DNA from: Ipomoea triloba
Taxonomy: Eukaryota > Streptophyta > Magnoliopsida > Solanales > Convolvulaceae
DNA: 64,000 nt
NCBI RefSeq assembly: GCF_003576645.1
Contig: NC_044925.1
Coordinates: 312,522 to 376,521, forward strand
Reading direction: 5' to 3'
The position numbers and the translations under genes were made by a program. The notes beneath the pieces were generated by a model that did no database searches, was not told where the DNA came from, and saw only the letters and a list, made by a program, of their open reading frames with translations. Numbering within the stretch: position 1 is the first letter of the stretch; each line of letters opens with the position of its first letter. This document shows, one piece after another, positions 48,930 through 60,131 of the stretch.

Positions 48930-50006
48930 TGTCTGTGAGTTGCAGAAATATTAGGGGGTAAGGGTATAAGGTGAAGGAGTGAAGCATTACACAAAGCGGC
49001 TTTTTTTTTTTCAACACCCTGAAAATTTATTCTTTTTGAGCTATCATTAACTTAGAGTAGTTATATGAAAAAGAGGGTTAAGAGCTAACTCTACTGATAA
49101 CAATATGGATACTGCTGCTACTGCTGCGAAATTGTTCTTTAATCTTTAGTAAGACTGATCCTTGAAATCTCTCAAGTGTGCTCCCAAATTGATTTTATTG
49201 TAATGTGAAAGTTCATTAGCTACATTTCTGTTCCCTTTTTCAAATTTATCCATTCATTGTGATGGCTATGTTTTTGGGTGATGAGAGGAATTTACTACCA
49301 TTACTCTGTGTGCACAGGATAAATCTGGTCTTGTGACTCTAGTTAGCAATTTGACAAAAGGATCACCAGTCGAAGTTGTTCATAGTTGATCAGTTCAAAC
49401 TAAGAAGGTTCATAGATCACTCTCACTAGAAGTCAAACTTGTAATCTTGTGATTACAAAGCTAACAATCTGACCAACTTGACTGGATTGCCCATAACGGC
49501 CATGTTTAGAATAGTGACAATCTTGAACTACTTAAAATTGTTGTTTCTAATACAGAGATTGAGAACCATACTCAAAATTCTTCTAGGAGTGACAATAAAA
49601 AGCAATGCAAACAATGGGGCTATTTAAAATTTGCTACTTGAGCTGCAGAATATGATTGGACAAACACAATCTATTTTAATCTTTGCAAGAATTATACTAC
49701 AAACAAGAATCTGCAGAAAAAGCATCAGTGTTTGTTTTGATGGTGCATATTACAATATGAAGCAGAGCCACCTTTGCCAGTAACCAAATTTTGCCTATCT
49801 GTTATGCACTTATGCCCTATGCAAGAAGCCAATCTTTTTTCTCCCTCAGCTCTCTACTGTTTCATCTTCTCAATAATGAATGTAATGTTTTTTCATCTTG
49901 AATCCCATCTTCCATAGTTGAGCTAAAACTAAATAGTCTACAAAAATCCCTGGTGAAACTAATGCCATCAGCATAGGTAGCCCGCTCACATTCAAGAACC
50001 GCATAT
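48930..50006. other. Convergent spacer, GGCT2 / RlmH-like 3' ends
   Basis: 3' UTRs and spacer DNA; no gene recognised. Confidence 0.45.
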
Positions 50007-53000
50007 CTAATGATGGTAATTTTGTCCTTTGAGAATCGTCCATGCCCTGCAAAAAGATCGGAAATAAATAAATCATTCACAGCATTCATCTGACCCTGAA
50101 TCTGTTATGAAAACTTAGAACATTAGTATCAGTGATCCATATATTTCACACAAGTCAATAACTAAAATCACTAGAAGAAATATATGGCCTCTAGAGTAGC
50201 AAATGCCCTTGACTAGTAGAATTAGACCAACTAGACGCATCTCGTATATTGAAACGCGTATCTTCCACTGCCGATGTATCATTAACGATAATGTTATCTA
50301 ACAGGTAAAATGAGATGTTTTTGAGAGTTATGGCATGGAAATGCCTTTTAGTAACTTTAACATTTATACTGTAAAGTGAAGCTGAAAGAAACGGTCCAAA
50401 ATGAAATCGAGATTTAGTATGATTACCTGTAAAGTTGTTCTACCAGTACAACTAATGCGATCTCATGATTGAAGACCAAAGACGATAACTTGATTGATAG
50501 GTTAGCCCGCTCTTGTAATTGTCGTCCATGTCCATAAGGTCCACCTATGCAGAATACCAAATTCGATGCTCCCTGATGGGAGGGGAAGAAAAGTTTATCA
50601 AACCAAGGTTTTGGGACAAAACAACACTTTTACTGTCTTTATGTGCAGCACTTTTAACTAATATAACTTATACTGAAGGCATAGCTCATACCATGTTCCC
50701 GGCATCCCCAATTAAAGAAGCCATCTGCTCAGAGCACACATCAAGTCCTCGCTCATCTAGAATTACAACCTGCGTTTACAAAATGTAAAACCAGAGATGA
50801 AAATAATGCACTAAGATCCAAATACACTATATGCCCTGCTTTAAATCTTCCACACATGCACAAAAAGAAAGAAAGAAGAATGCTTTTCAGTTTATACCCA
50901 ATCGTCGGACCTGATTACACTCATCACAGATATGCCCTCGTGTTCAATCTGAGCGATCACATCACTGTTACAAGATACAGATTAAGAATTGCCATAAAGT
51001 TTCATCATTTTCGAACAGCTAAAAGGCGTAATTGTCCGTGTGAAGTTACAAATTAACCAAAAGAAGACAACTATGCCGAATAATGGTAAATTTGTTGTGT
51101 GCAAGTGAGGTGCAGTAGGATTGGCAAGTATGAGCATAACCATTAGCTAAGTTATAAGGCATACACAACACAGTATCATTATAGCATTGGTTCCAATGTG
51201 ATGAAAATTTTAGCCGAGTGAAACAGGCAAATAACAATGAAGCATGCATCAAATGCAGTTTTGCCAATAACGCCCCCCACTTATGGAAATAAGAAAATAA
51301 AAGCAAAGGGGCCAACCCCAACCAAGTTGGTCGGATCATTGACTTGGTAAGCACAAGGTTACGTTCAACTCCTAGTGGGAGTAGCCTATTAGCCTTCTTG
51401 ATTTGAGCCGGTCAGCTATGAGCAACCTAAATTGGTTTACCTCTTTGTGGTCCTTTGCCGGCTAGAGTCACAAGACGGGGTTTACCTAGTACACACTCTC
51501 GGGTAGCAGTTGCAAGTTTTCCTCATCACTCAAAAAAATAAAAGAGAATGAAAGCAAAGATCCATTCTCCTTCAAATGACACTACGAGTTCCTTGTCTCC
51601 ATTTGTCTTTTGGTCTTTCATCTTATTCTTTTCAGGCACTCATTCTTTAGTCTTCAACTTCCTTCTCCATTTAGTCTCCACAACTGACACGACTAAAAGA
51701 TTCTCCCACCTCTATTTTTCATATATTCTAGACACCTTATTCATCCCCCTTTCAGTATGTATGTACTAATTCCCTAAGATAACTGGCTAAGTTGAGAGAA
51801 CAAGTCATGTTGGCTGTCACATTAACAACAAGAAAGAACATCTTAGCATTCTTAGGAATCCTGTAATGCTTATTAGGTCTCTCTATCAACAATCAACATT
51901 TCCTTATGAAACTTAATACCCTCGTCGGGTAACTAACCGAGCATTTTTGGGATTGGATTTGATCCGCACATCATCAACACAACAGTAATGCCTTAGCTTT
52001 TCAAGATAATCATCTACTATCAGTTGAACACCAGGTGACCTCTTCTTTCCCACCGTCAATATCCGGATTGGTAATGCTCTCTGTACATTAGATGCTGAAT
52101 CAGCTGATCATCCCAAAACCAACAACCACCAAGCAATTTAGATGCGCATGCACACACACACACATACCAGTTGGTATATCATGCCAAGACTACATATTTA
52201 GCTAAGACGCGAAGAGTATTGAATTAAAACTTGATGAACATTGTGGTACTTTACCATTCACTTTGACCGATTGTGTGAGCATCTTGGTGATGAACATTAA
52301 ATTCAATTTATGTGCATCTCTCATAGTACAATTTGTGGCGCGCACACACACAGGGATGTCAATTGGGCCAGCTTCTTTAGTTTTGGGCTAGCCCTATTGC
52401 GCTGTCGGTCTTAGCAGTTCGATCTTATTGGTTTTTTTGGTCAAGTTTAAAATTATTGGTCCTAACCCTAAACCCTTAGATTGTCAGCTTATTGGATGGG
52501 CTCAACTAAAACTTCTTGACATTTTTAAATTAGCATTCTGAACTTTCAATTTTAATAAACTAGTGCATTTACACTAATAAATATAAATTTATACATCATT
52601 CAATCAATCTAAACCTCCATTTCTAAATTTCAACTAAAGATAATTAATATATTCACACTATAATATACGGAGTAATAAGTTATACTAAGGATGAACTTAC
52701 CTAAACTCATTGTATATTTTGTTCTACATCACTTGTGAAACAAATAATAGTCTCAAACAATCGTGATAGTCCACTAAATTTCGGGCTAACCCATTTGGGC
52801 CACTAGGCTAATTAGAAGTTTCGGGCTAAAATTAGCATACCTAAAGCAAACATATACACAATATATTTAGCAGAGTTCTAGGATTGAGTACAAATATGAA
52901 GCTACGAAGTAGAAGTCTTTACCACAGACTGGCCGACATATTTGCATCTCTTTCCTACGAAAACCAAGAAAGATGAGATTTTTATTAGATAACAAAGTAC

Positions 53001-53124
53001 GCCCCACACACAGCTTGAAGTTATTGAGAAAGGAAAGAAGAAAAGGGGAATTGCAGAGTTGCAGTAGACGACCTTGAGAAGGAATGGGCTGCTTTGGATG
53101 TACAGCGAACGACGTCGTCGCCAT
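50007..53124 (-). CDS. RlmH-type 23S rRNA pseudouridine methyltransferase, plastid
   Basis: SPOUT-fold enzyme; bacterial RlmH methylates pseudouridine 1915 in helix 69 of 23S rRNA. The plant form (Arabidopsis At5g10620 type) probably acts on chloroplast ribosomes. Seven exons read on the minus strand: 53124-53073, 52954-52923, 52080-51938, 50964-50898, 50769-50692, 50572-50427 and 50046-50007. They join to 185 aa with consistent phases. Visible motifs are RALPIRILTVGKKRSPGVQ, YLEKLRHYC, VVILDERGLDVCSEQMA, the SAM-binding LVFCIGGPYGHG, and the C-terminal QLYRAWTILKGQNYHH, which closely matches RlmH. The N-terminus is short for a transit peptide (about 30 residues). Intron 3 carries a SINE. Confidence 0.93.
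51309..51550 (+). mobile_element. SINE in intron 3 of the RlmH-like gene
   Basis: Begins GGGGCCAACCCCAACCAAG and ends in an A-rich tail (CACTCAAAAAAATAAAAG). Flanked by the 9-bp direct repeat AAAGCAAAG (51300-51308 and 51551-51559). A B-box-like GGTTACGTTCAACTCC lies near 51357-51372 after a degenerate A box. A Pol III-type head, A-rich tail and target duplication fit a tRNA-derived SINE; the family name is unknown to me. Confidence 0.7.
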
Positions 53125-53336
53125 GATAGTCTGATAATTTTGCTCCCCAACGAATTTGGGTTCTGTTTCTTCCTCTGTTCTTTCCTCAATATTTGTTTAG
53201 AATGAAGGTTGAGACTTGAGAGTAACAGATTATATGAGGGTGTAAATGTAAAGAATATGAAACTTGGGGTGCTCCGATTAAATTGGAGTACATTTCATTT
53301 TCAATCCCAAAAGTACTGCTATCTAATTAATAGCTA

Positions 53337-53460
53337 AAGACCTTGTGATCTAGTAGCACCCGGTGTCCTGGTCCTGGTTTACACTCCCACATGAATAATG
53401 AGAGTGGGTTCGCCTCTCAGTGGAGGCAACTGTTGACTCTTTGTGCTTTAAAAAATTTAT
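53337..53460 (+). mobile_element. tRNA-derived SINE, family A copy 1
   Basis: Head AAAGACCTTGTGATCTAGTA includes an A box (TGATCTAGTAGC, 53346-53357). The B box is GGGTTCGCCTC (53406-53416). The 3' part reads TGTTGACTCTTTGTGC before an A-rich stretch. Head, boxes and 3' end match the copy near 59566. Confidence 0.65.
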
Positions 53461-53628
53461 ATGAAAATATTAAAAGATTATGCGTAAAAAAAATTATATT
53501 ATATCAAAATAATAGAAAGTAGGTATGTTTTCTCTTAGATGAAAAGAAAATCGCGCAGTTATTACCTGATGGTGCACACGGGATAAACCTCACTCATGTT
53601 TAATAGCTTACAAATTACACAAAAGGAT

Positions 53629-54343
53629 ATTGACAATAGACCTGGCAATTATCGACACGATCCGTTAACACGACACGAAACCGGACACGAAAATAACGGG
53701 TTAGTGTTTAGCCTTAACATGTCCTGGGTCGTTAACGGGTTGACCCGTTAAGAACCCGTTATGTTTTCGTGTCTTAACAGGTCAACCCGTTAAACCTATT
53801 AAGAACCCGTTTAACCCGTTAATATTATCGTGTTAACCCGTTTACACAAACACGTTTAGAACCCGCTAAGAACCATTGTCATTTAGGTAAGAACCATTGT
53901 CTTTACAATACGAAATTTGAATGTTTATTGTGTTCAATTTTATTCTAAAAACTAGTATGAACTTCTTTAATTATGATTTTTGGATGTTATTTTATAATTT
54001 TATGAATGTTATAAATTGAATATTTTTTTAGTTTGTTTGATGGATTGGATTGTATGTTTTATTTCTTTTTTATATAATTTAACTTTAAATTTTAGTTTTT
54101 AATATATCAATAGATTTAGCGGGTTTAAACGGGTTTCGTGTCATATCGTGTCGACACGATCCGAAACCCGTTAACAAAACGTGTCTATCGTGTCAACCCG
54201 TTAACAAATCGTGTTCGTGTTACAATTTTTAACCCGTTAACCTTAATGTGTCGTGTTCATGTTTAGCCTTATCGTGTTCGTGTCGTTATTGTGTCGACCC
54301 GTTAACGAACCCGTATACACGAATTGCCAGGTCTAATTGACAA
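53629..54343. mobile_element. Non-autonomous hAT element, 699 bp
   Basis: Element 53637-54335 has perfect 14-bp inverted ends TAGACCTGGCAATT / AATTGCCAGGTCTA and an exact 8-bp target duplication ATTGACAA (53629-53636 and 54336-54343), diagnostic of hAT. Subterminal regions are dense in AACCCGTTAA / TTAACGGGTT and CGTGTC words in both orientations, probable transposase-binding repeats. No transposase is encoded. It lies upstream of the RlmH-like gene and downstream of the kinase gene. Confidence 0.92.
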
Positions 54344-54582
54344 TAATCAGACTCGTGATGATGTTAAGTGTGATGACAATAATCGGACTCGTAATGTTCA
54401 AGTGTGAAAGAGCAGGTCTATTTAACTACTTGCACAATTTATACAAAATTACAAATTTGAAATATAGTAACATTTTTTTCGCAAAACCTTAATGAGAATG
54501 TCACACTTGTGTGCACTTCCAAACAAAGAAGAGAAGATGTCTAAAACGTTGTAATAGAATGAAAATAAAGACAACCTACGCA

Positions 54583-57500
54583 CTAGGAGCCCGTGCTTGA
54601 CCTGCTTCTGGAGCTTTCAAAACTTTGGGGGTAACTCAAATTTTCCTGCATGTATAAATCATCCATCAAAATCTCTTCTTTGCTAAACTTATGCTGAATG
54701 CCTGAAGTTATAGTATCTATAATGAAGAAGTGCATACAACACGACTATGAGACTATTTTCACATTCGATTCCTGACTATTAATTCTTCTACATTTGATCT
54801 CACGTATTTTAAATCATTGATATATTTGATCAGTCCGACCTAATTTCTTATCACAGGTGACTTATTTAAAGGGCAAAAACTCATTTCACTACTTTTTACT
54901 TAAACTTCTGGATAAGGAGAGCGTAAATGACAATTTTGCTCTTCAAGATAACTCAATTGCCTAAATTTTGGTTACCACGGATCAAAAATTAGGTCAGAGG
55001 GACCATATGTGGTAAGAATCTAAAATTCATGGATCAAATGTGAAAAAAATTTAATATTCAAGGACCAAATATGGAAATGACAATTTTGCATTTCAAGATA
55101 ATTCACTTGGCTGAATTTTGGTCACTCGTGTCCGAAAATTAGGTCGGAGGGAACAAATGTGGCAAAAAGTGAAAAGTAACGTAAAAAGTTAATAATCGGA
55201 GGTCAGATGTGGAAATGAACCCATAATCGTGTGATCAAAAGTAAAAAAAAAAAAAAATACACTGGCTTATATGCAGTAAATATAGAGGACTTACATGAGA
55301 GAGATATACTTGGCTATGATTTGGGGAGGAAGCAGAGCCATAGAACTGCAATGGGGATGAGTTTTCTTCTGCTAGTGCTCTCAATCTGTTCAATTCTGGC
55401 AGCACTACATTGCCTAGATCTGGTCTGTCTCTTCTTCTGAGCTCAGAGCATTTCAATGAAAGCTTGGCAAGTTTCATAGCATCCTCAACAGGCCAATCAT
55501 GGACAGCAGGATCAAGCATCTGAGAAAACAGGCCTTTCTCTATTGACTTCTCCACATGATGAGTCAATCCCACTGGTGATTTTGCTGTGAGTACCTGCAA
55601 GTATATGATCCCAAGGGAATAAACATCAGATTTCACCCCCAGCATCCCTGTTTGCTGGTATTCTGGATCAATGTAGCAGAAGGTTCCTGCAGTTGATGTC
55701 ATTCTGTATTGTGTAACGTTATCAGCTACCGATGGAGGGACTAGCCTGGCCAACCCAACGTCGCTGATCTTGCTCACGAAGTTTCGGTCTAGCAGGATGT
55801 TGGCTGGTTTTAGATCGCGGTGAACTAATGGCTCGGGCTTGTTCTGGTGCAGAAATAGGAGGCCTGTCCCGATTTCAGCTGCAATTCGGAACCTCTGCTG
55901 CCAAGAAAGTGGCTGAGTGTTACCACGTTGGAGAAGCCGATCTTCTAAGCTCCCGTTTGACATGTACTCATACACTAAGCACCCGTATTCTGGACAGGCT
56001 CCTAGAAGAAGCACCATATTAGGATGCCTTATGCAGCTTAGCACTTCAATCTCTTGCTGAAACTGCTGCCTTCCATGGGCAGCATCGGGGCGAAGGACCT
56101 TAACTGCAACCGGGGTGTGGTCTAGATAGCATTTGTAGACTGGCCCGTACCCACCTTCTCCAATCTTACGCGATTTGGAGAAGTAGTCTGTTGCAGATTC
56201 GATCTCCTCAATCGTGTACCTCCTGTACCTGTAATCCGTTGCTGCCAGTTTGCTCAGCACCTTGTTCTTCTCTTCTGCTTCTTTTAGGGCCTTCATTTCT
56301 GCACTGATTCTCTTCTGAGCTTCTAGCTCTGCTATCCTCTGAGCTGCTTCTGCATGCTCGATCGCCAACTTAGATCTCGCCTTCTCCTTCTCTGCAAGCG
56401 CCAGTGCAGCTTCCTCCGCCAATCGTGCCTCTTCTAATCTCTTTTGCTCTTCCATTTTCCATCGTTCCAGCTCCAATGCCTGCAAATGCCTTATAAACTC
56501 GTATGTTCGTTCTCTCTAATATTTCCAAGGCTCTGATACCATGTTATAATCCAAACCACACTAAAATACTGAATCCAATCTATTAGCTAGTCTAACTTAT
56601 GGCCTTATAAACTCATATGTTCTCTCTTATATTATTTTCAACGCGGACTCTTAACAAGGCTAAAACCAAAATGCAGACTCTTATAAGCTATGGTTTAAAG
56701 GATGCAGACTCTCACTTGCCTTCTGTTTTGCGGTGAGCGCTTCTTTGCAGGCTGTGCTATACATTTCCATTGTCTGCTTGAGCTCGAGCTTTAGCCTTCT
56801 CATTTCGGCTTCCACATCTTCCTACAGTATAAAATGAAGAAGGAAGTGAGACAGGATATATATGGGCCAAATCAATGGGTACCAATGAACTGATAAATCA
56901 TCAGTACTTAGTAACCTGGGAAAATGCATGGTTTCTTTCACTGACAAATGAATCTAGTGACAAGTATTCTATTGATCTTCGTCCAGTGGGGTTTAACCCC
57001 TCGAGATTATTGTCTTCCACTTCTGAGAAACCTGAAAGCCGGGGAGGGGTGGGTCCATCGTCCAAGCTGTCTGTATACGGGAGAAAGCTATCAACACTCG
57101 ACCTTCCATTACTCACAAAAGATATGTCAAGATTATCGTGTTTGGATATTTCATATGGCCTTCCACTCGCGGCTCTCCTGTGAACGATTTGAGACCTGTT
57201 GCACTAGTAACAACCGGTTAGGCCTCAGAATCGTATATAGTTAATGCGTGTGTGTTTGCAAGAGCGCAGGACACTAACTGACTTGATATCATTATTTACA
57301 ATGTTGACAGATGCATCAGAGGATCCCAAAGAGTGACTTTTTGGATTGTGCACCCGGGGCGGTGGCACCTCAGCTACACTCGGTTTGCTGCTGTTTATCT
57401 GCAGTGCCATCTGGTGACGGAGTGGATGGATGAATGGAGGCAGACGAGAGGCAGATCGCGTGGAGGATATCTTCCCGGTTTTGGAGATGATATACACAGT

Positions 57501-58918
57501 ACAGAAATCCGGGGCTCCTTTCAACACTGTTCCAGGAATGTCTCTTGATTTAAATCTTTTTACATGCAAAAAAAGCAACCAAGGGATACTGAAATCAGAG
57601 CTTTTGAACTTAACTTAATCCCCGCAATCCAATAAGAATTCTACTCTGAATCAGCAAATTCAACATTTTCACTACTCAAATAGTCTCAAATATGCTGCAA
57701 GGCTCACCTAAGAAGGCCTCCTTTCGTTGCAGCGCCCAGAATGACAACCTCAATCGCTGTTCGATTTACATATTCAACAATTGCTTTGGAAGGATCAGAA
57801 TGCTCCAGTGAGACTTCATAGCATTGTACCTGTAAACAAAACCATCATATATAAGTTCTATAAACCAAATGGCAGGCAACAAAGTAGTGTATACTGAATT
57901 GAAGCTGCTACTGGTGGTACTAACATCTTTTCGCATGCAAAAAACACGAAATGGAAGAAAGATTTCTCGTGTCTCTGGATCTGACTCGTCTCCATTCATC
58001 AGCCCACTATCATCAGCAGGCTGGCTCAACCCTGCATCAGACACAGTATGTATGAAATCAGTATATGGAAGATATATAATGCACAAAGTAAGTAAATAGT
58101 TGCATATATATATATGTCCTGTAGTGTTTTGGGGGTGCATATAATATATTCATTGTTAGCCTTTAGAACTGAGCTCAAATCACACTCACACAACTAATTC
58201 TGCTTCTATTGGTAAGGCTTTGTTCCATCTTGAGGGATTGCTATTTATAACGAAGTTGCAAACGAGTTTTCCCTTCTTTTGTCCAAGTTTTAAAAGTTAT
58301 CCATTTTTGTATGTTGCTCATCTTTTTTTGACCATTCCAGTCAATTTCCCGGTTGTATAACACCATGCATAGTGCATTTAATGCCATTCCCCCCATCCTT
58401 ATATAATAAGTATAGCACCCCGGGTATGGGCTGCTCTACTGGTCCAGACTTTATCTCTAGAATTGAAATTCAGTCACCATAACTCTATTGTCATCTAATA
58501 ATATACTGTTCTATTGCTTATGTAATCTATATTTTTAACAAAAATATTCGAGTAGAAACTACACTAGCAACCTTATATTATTAGCAATGACAACATACCT
58601 AACAATGAACCTTAGAATTTCCCAATTTCACACATAATATATTATGATTTAATCTAATGTCCACCCAAAAATGACAATTGCCCAAACAAAACACACTAGT
58701 ACAGAGATGGATGAGAGAAAGTATTTACTTGGGGTAGAAAAATAAAGTGAAGCAGAATGGGAGAAGTTTGAAGAAGTTCTGATCTTGACATGCATCAAAA
58801 TCACAGATTGGCCTTTGGTGAGGAGACTGTCAACTGCCCATCTCAAAGCAACTTGGCTCCCTCTGTCTTTGTCTATTGCCACAGCTACCAATTTCGGCAG
58901 TGATTGGCTTCCCATCAT
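54583..58918 (-). CDS. USP-domain receptor-like cytoplasmic kinase (RLCK IX type, no U-box)
   Basis: Ser/Thr kinase with an N-terminal universal stress protein domain, related to the plant U-box kinases. Eight exons on the minus strand: 58918-58729, 58031-57925, 57829-57708, 57555-57283, 57177-56916, 56821-56720, 56479-55310 and 54645-54583, joining to 762 aa. The USP domain has VAVAIDKDRGSQVALRWAVD, AIEVVILGAATKGGL and GAPDFCTVYIISKTGKI. A Ser-rich linker and a long Glu/Ala/Lys coiled coil follow. The kinase shows IGEGGYGPVYK, VAVKVL, HRDLKPANILL, SDVGLAR (DVG replacing DFG) and GTFCYIDPEYQ. The protein ends SSRSRSSTGS with no U-box. The intron after exon 6 begins GC, not GT. Physiological role unknown. 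Confidence 0.93.
54925..55165. repeat. 150-bp spaced duplication in the last kinase intron
   Basis: Copies start AAATGACAATTTTGC at 54925 and 55075. Both continue through TTCAAGATAA, AATTTTGGT and AAAATTAGGTC words. They are diverged. Confidence 0.7.
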
Positions 58919-59238
58919 TTTCGCCTCCCACCTTCTTTCCCCTCTCCTCGATCATTTGCTTCTCTGCACCTTTACCCGACAATAAAAATAATGCCTTGTT
59001 GATAATAACTTTGTCGTCAACTTCATCGATCACAATCTCCGCAACGCCAACTTTGATCAATGAGAAAACCAACAAAACCAAAAACTTTCCTTTTTTTTTT
59101 TTTTTGAGAGGGGAGAAAAGAAAGGAGGCATAATGGTTTTGAGACATTTGAACATCGATCGAGTAAGAATCCGTTTGTGTGCGAGGGGAGATCCACCTTT
59201 GGCGGGTACCCATTTCTCTCATGCCTTTCTTCAAACAC

Positions 59239-59377
59239 TTGCTACGTACTCCAACAATTCCTTCAACAAATTAGAAAGCTTAAAACAAATTTAAATGAAT
59301 AAGATTTTGCAAAGTTTACAATTAAAAATTACAAATATACTCTTTTCAAAAAATTTACAAATATACTTGGAAGACGT
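59239..59377. other. Upstream DNA of the kinase gene
   Basis: AT-rich and featureless; the kinase promoter may extend here. Confidence 0.4.
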
Positions 59378-59955
59378 GGCTATGTTTGGCAAATCTAGCT
59401 GAAAAAATAGTTGAAAATTAAAAAGTTATAAGTTATTAGCGAAAATATGTAGAGCCGGTAAAATTAACGTTAAAAGACTAAAAAAAATATCTTCATAAAA
59501 TTTAAATAGTTTTTAATTTAAATAGGTCTGTTTACATATGCTTAAATAGGCATGTTTACATATGCCAAAGACCTTGTGGTCTAGTGGCAGTTGCACCCTC
59601 ATATTGGAGAGGTGGTTTCGAGCCTCAGTTGAGAAAGTAGCTATGAACAGAGGTGATATTGGCTCTTTGTTTTGTACTTCATTCGATTGAGAAAGTAGCT
59701 ATGAACAGAGGTGATATTGGCTCTTTGTACGATTGAAATGGTGAAAGATGTCATTTATTTAAAATAATAAGAATAAAGTTGGAAAAAAAAAGTTAAAAAA
59801 CTATTAACTTATTTTTGAAAAGTTACCTAAAATAGCTTTAAGCTTTTATTTTAAGCTACTATTTTATTTTGTGAACATTACCAAACAAAACTTATAGCTT
59901 ATTAGTAATTTAAAATAAACTATAAGCTCCTAAATAAACTCTGCCAAATAGAACC
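59378..59955. mobile_element. Probable MITE with nested SINE
   Basis: Ends GGCTATGTTTGGCA and TGCCAAATAGAACC form imperfect inverted repeats, like the MITE at 45121. Subterminal TTATAAGTTATTAG / AACTTATAGCTTATTAG words recur in opposite orientation. No target duplication was found. A SINE and a 58-bp duplication lie inside. Confidence 0.55.
59566..59745 (+). mobile_element. tRNA-derived SINE, family A copy 2, with 58-bp internal duplication
   Basis: Head AAAGACCTTGTGGTCTAGTG with A box (TGGTCTAGTGGC, 59577-59588) and B box (GGTTTCGAGCC, 59614-59624). The 3' segment TTGAGAAAGTAGCTATGAAC occurs twice (59629 and 59687, period 58). Related to the copy at 53337. Confidence 0.7.
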
Positions 59956-60131
59956 CTAGAATCCTCTTATATTTTTCTTTATTATTTTAACTACTCTATA
60001 ACTCTTAGTTTTTTATTATTCCCTTCTGTATTATTTACAACAATACTCATTTTGATCCTATTGAAAATATTAATCATTTTTTTATATTAATTAATTCTGA
60101 TATTTAAAAATTGTATTAAGTATTTACTTAG

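Noticed and set aside
51548..51769. Short plus-strand open frame after the SINE
   Set aside because: Lies in an intron of the RlmH-like gene; hydrophobic low-complexity peptide without support.
52341..52520. Region with GGGCTAG/GGGCCA words considered as a transposon end
   Set aside because: No paired terminus or target duplication found.
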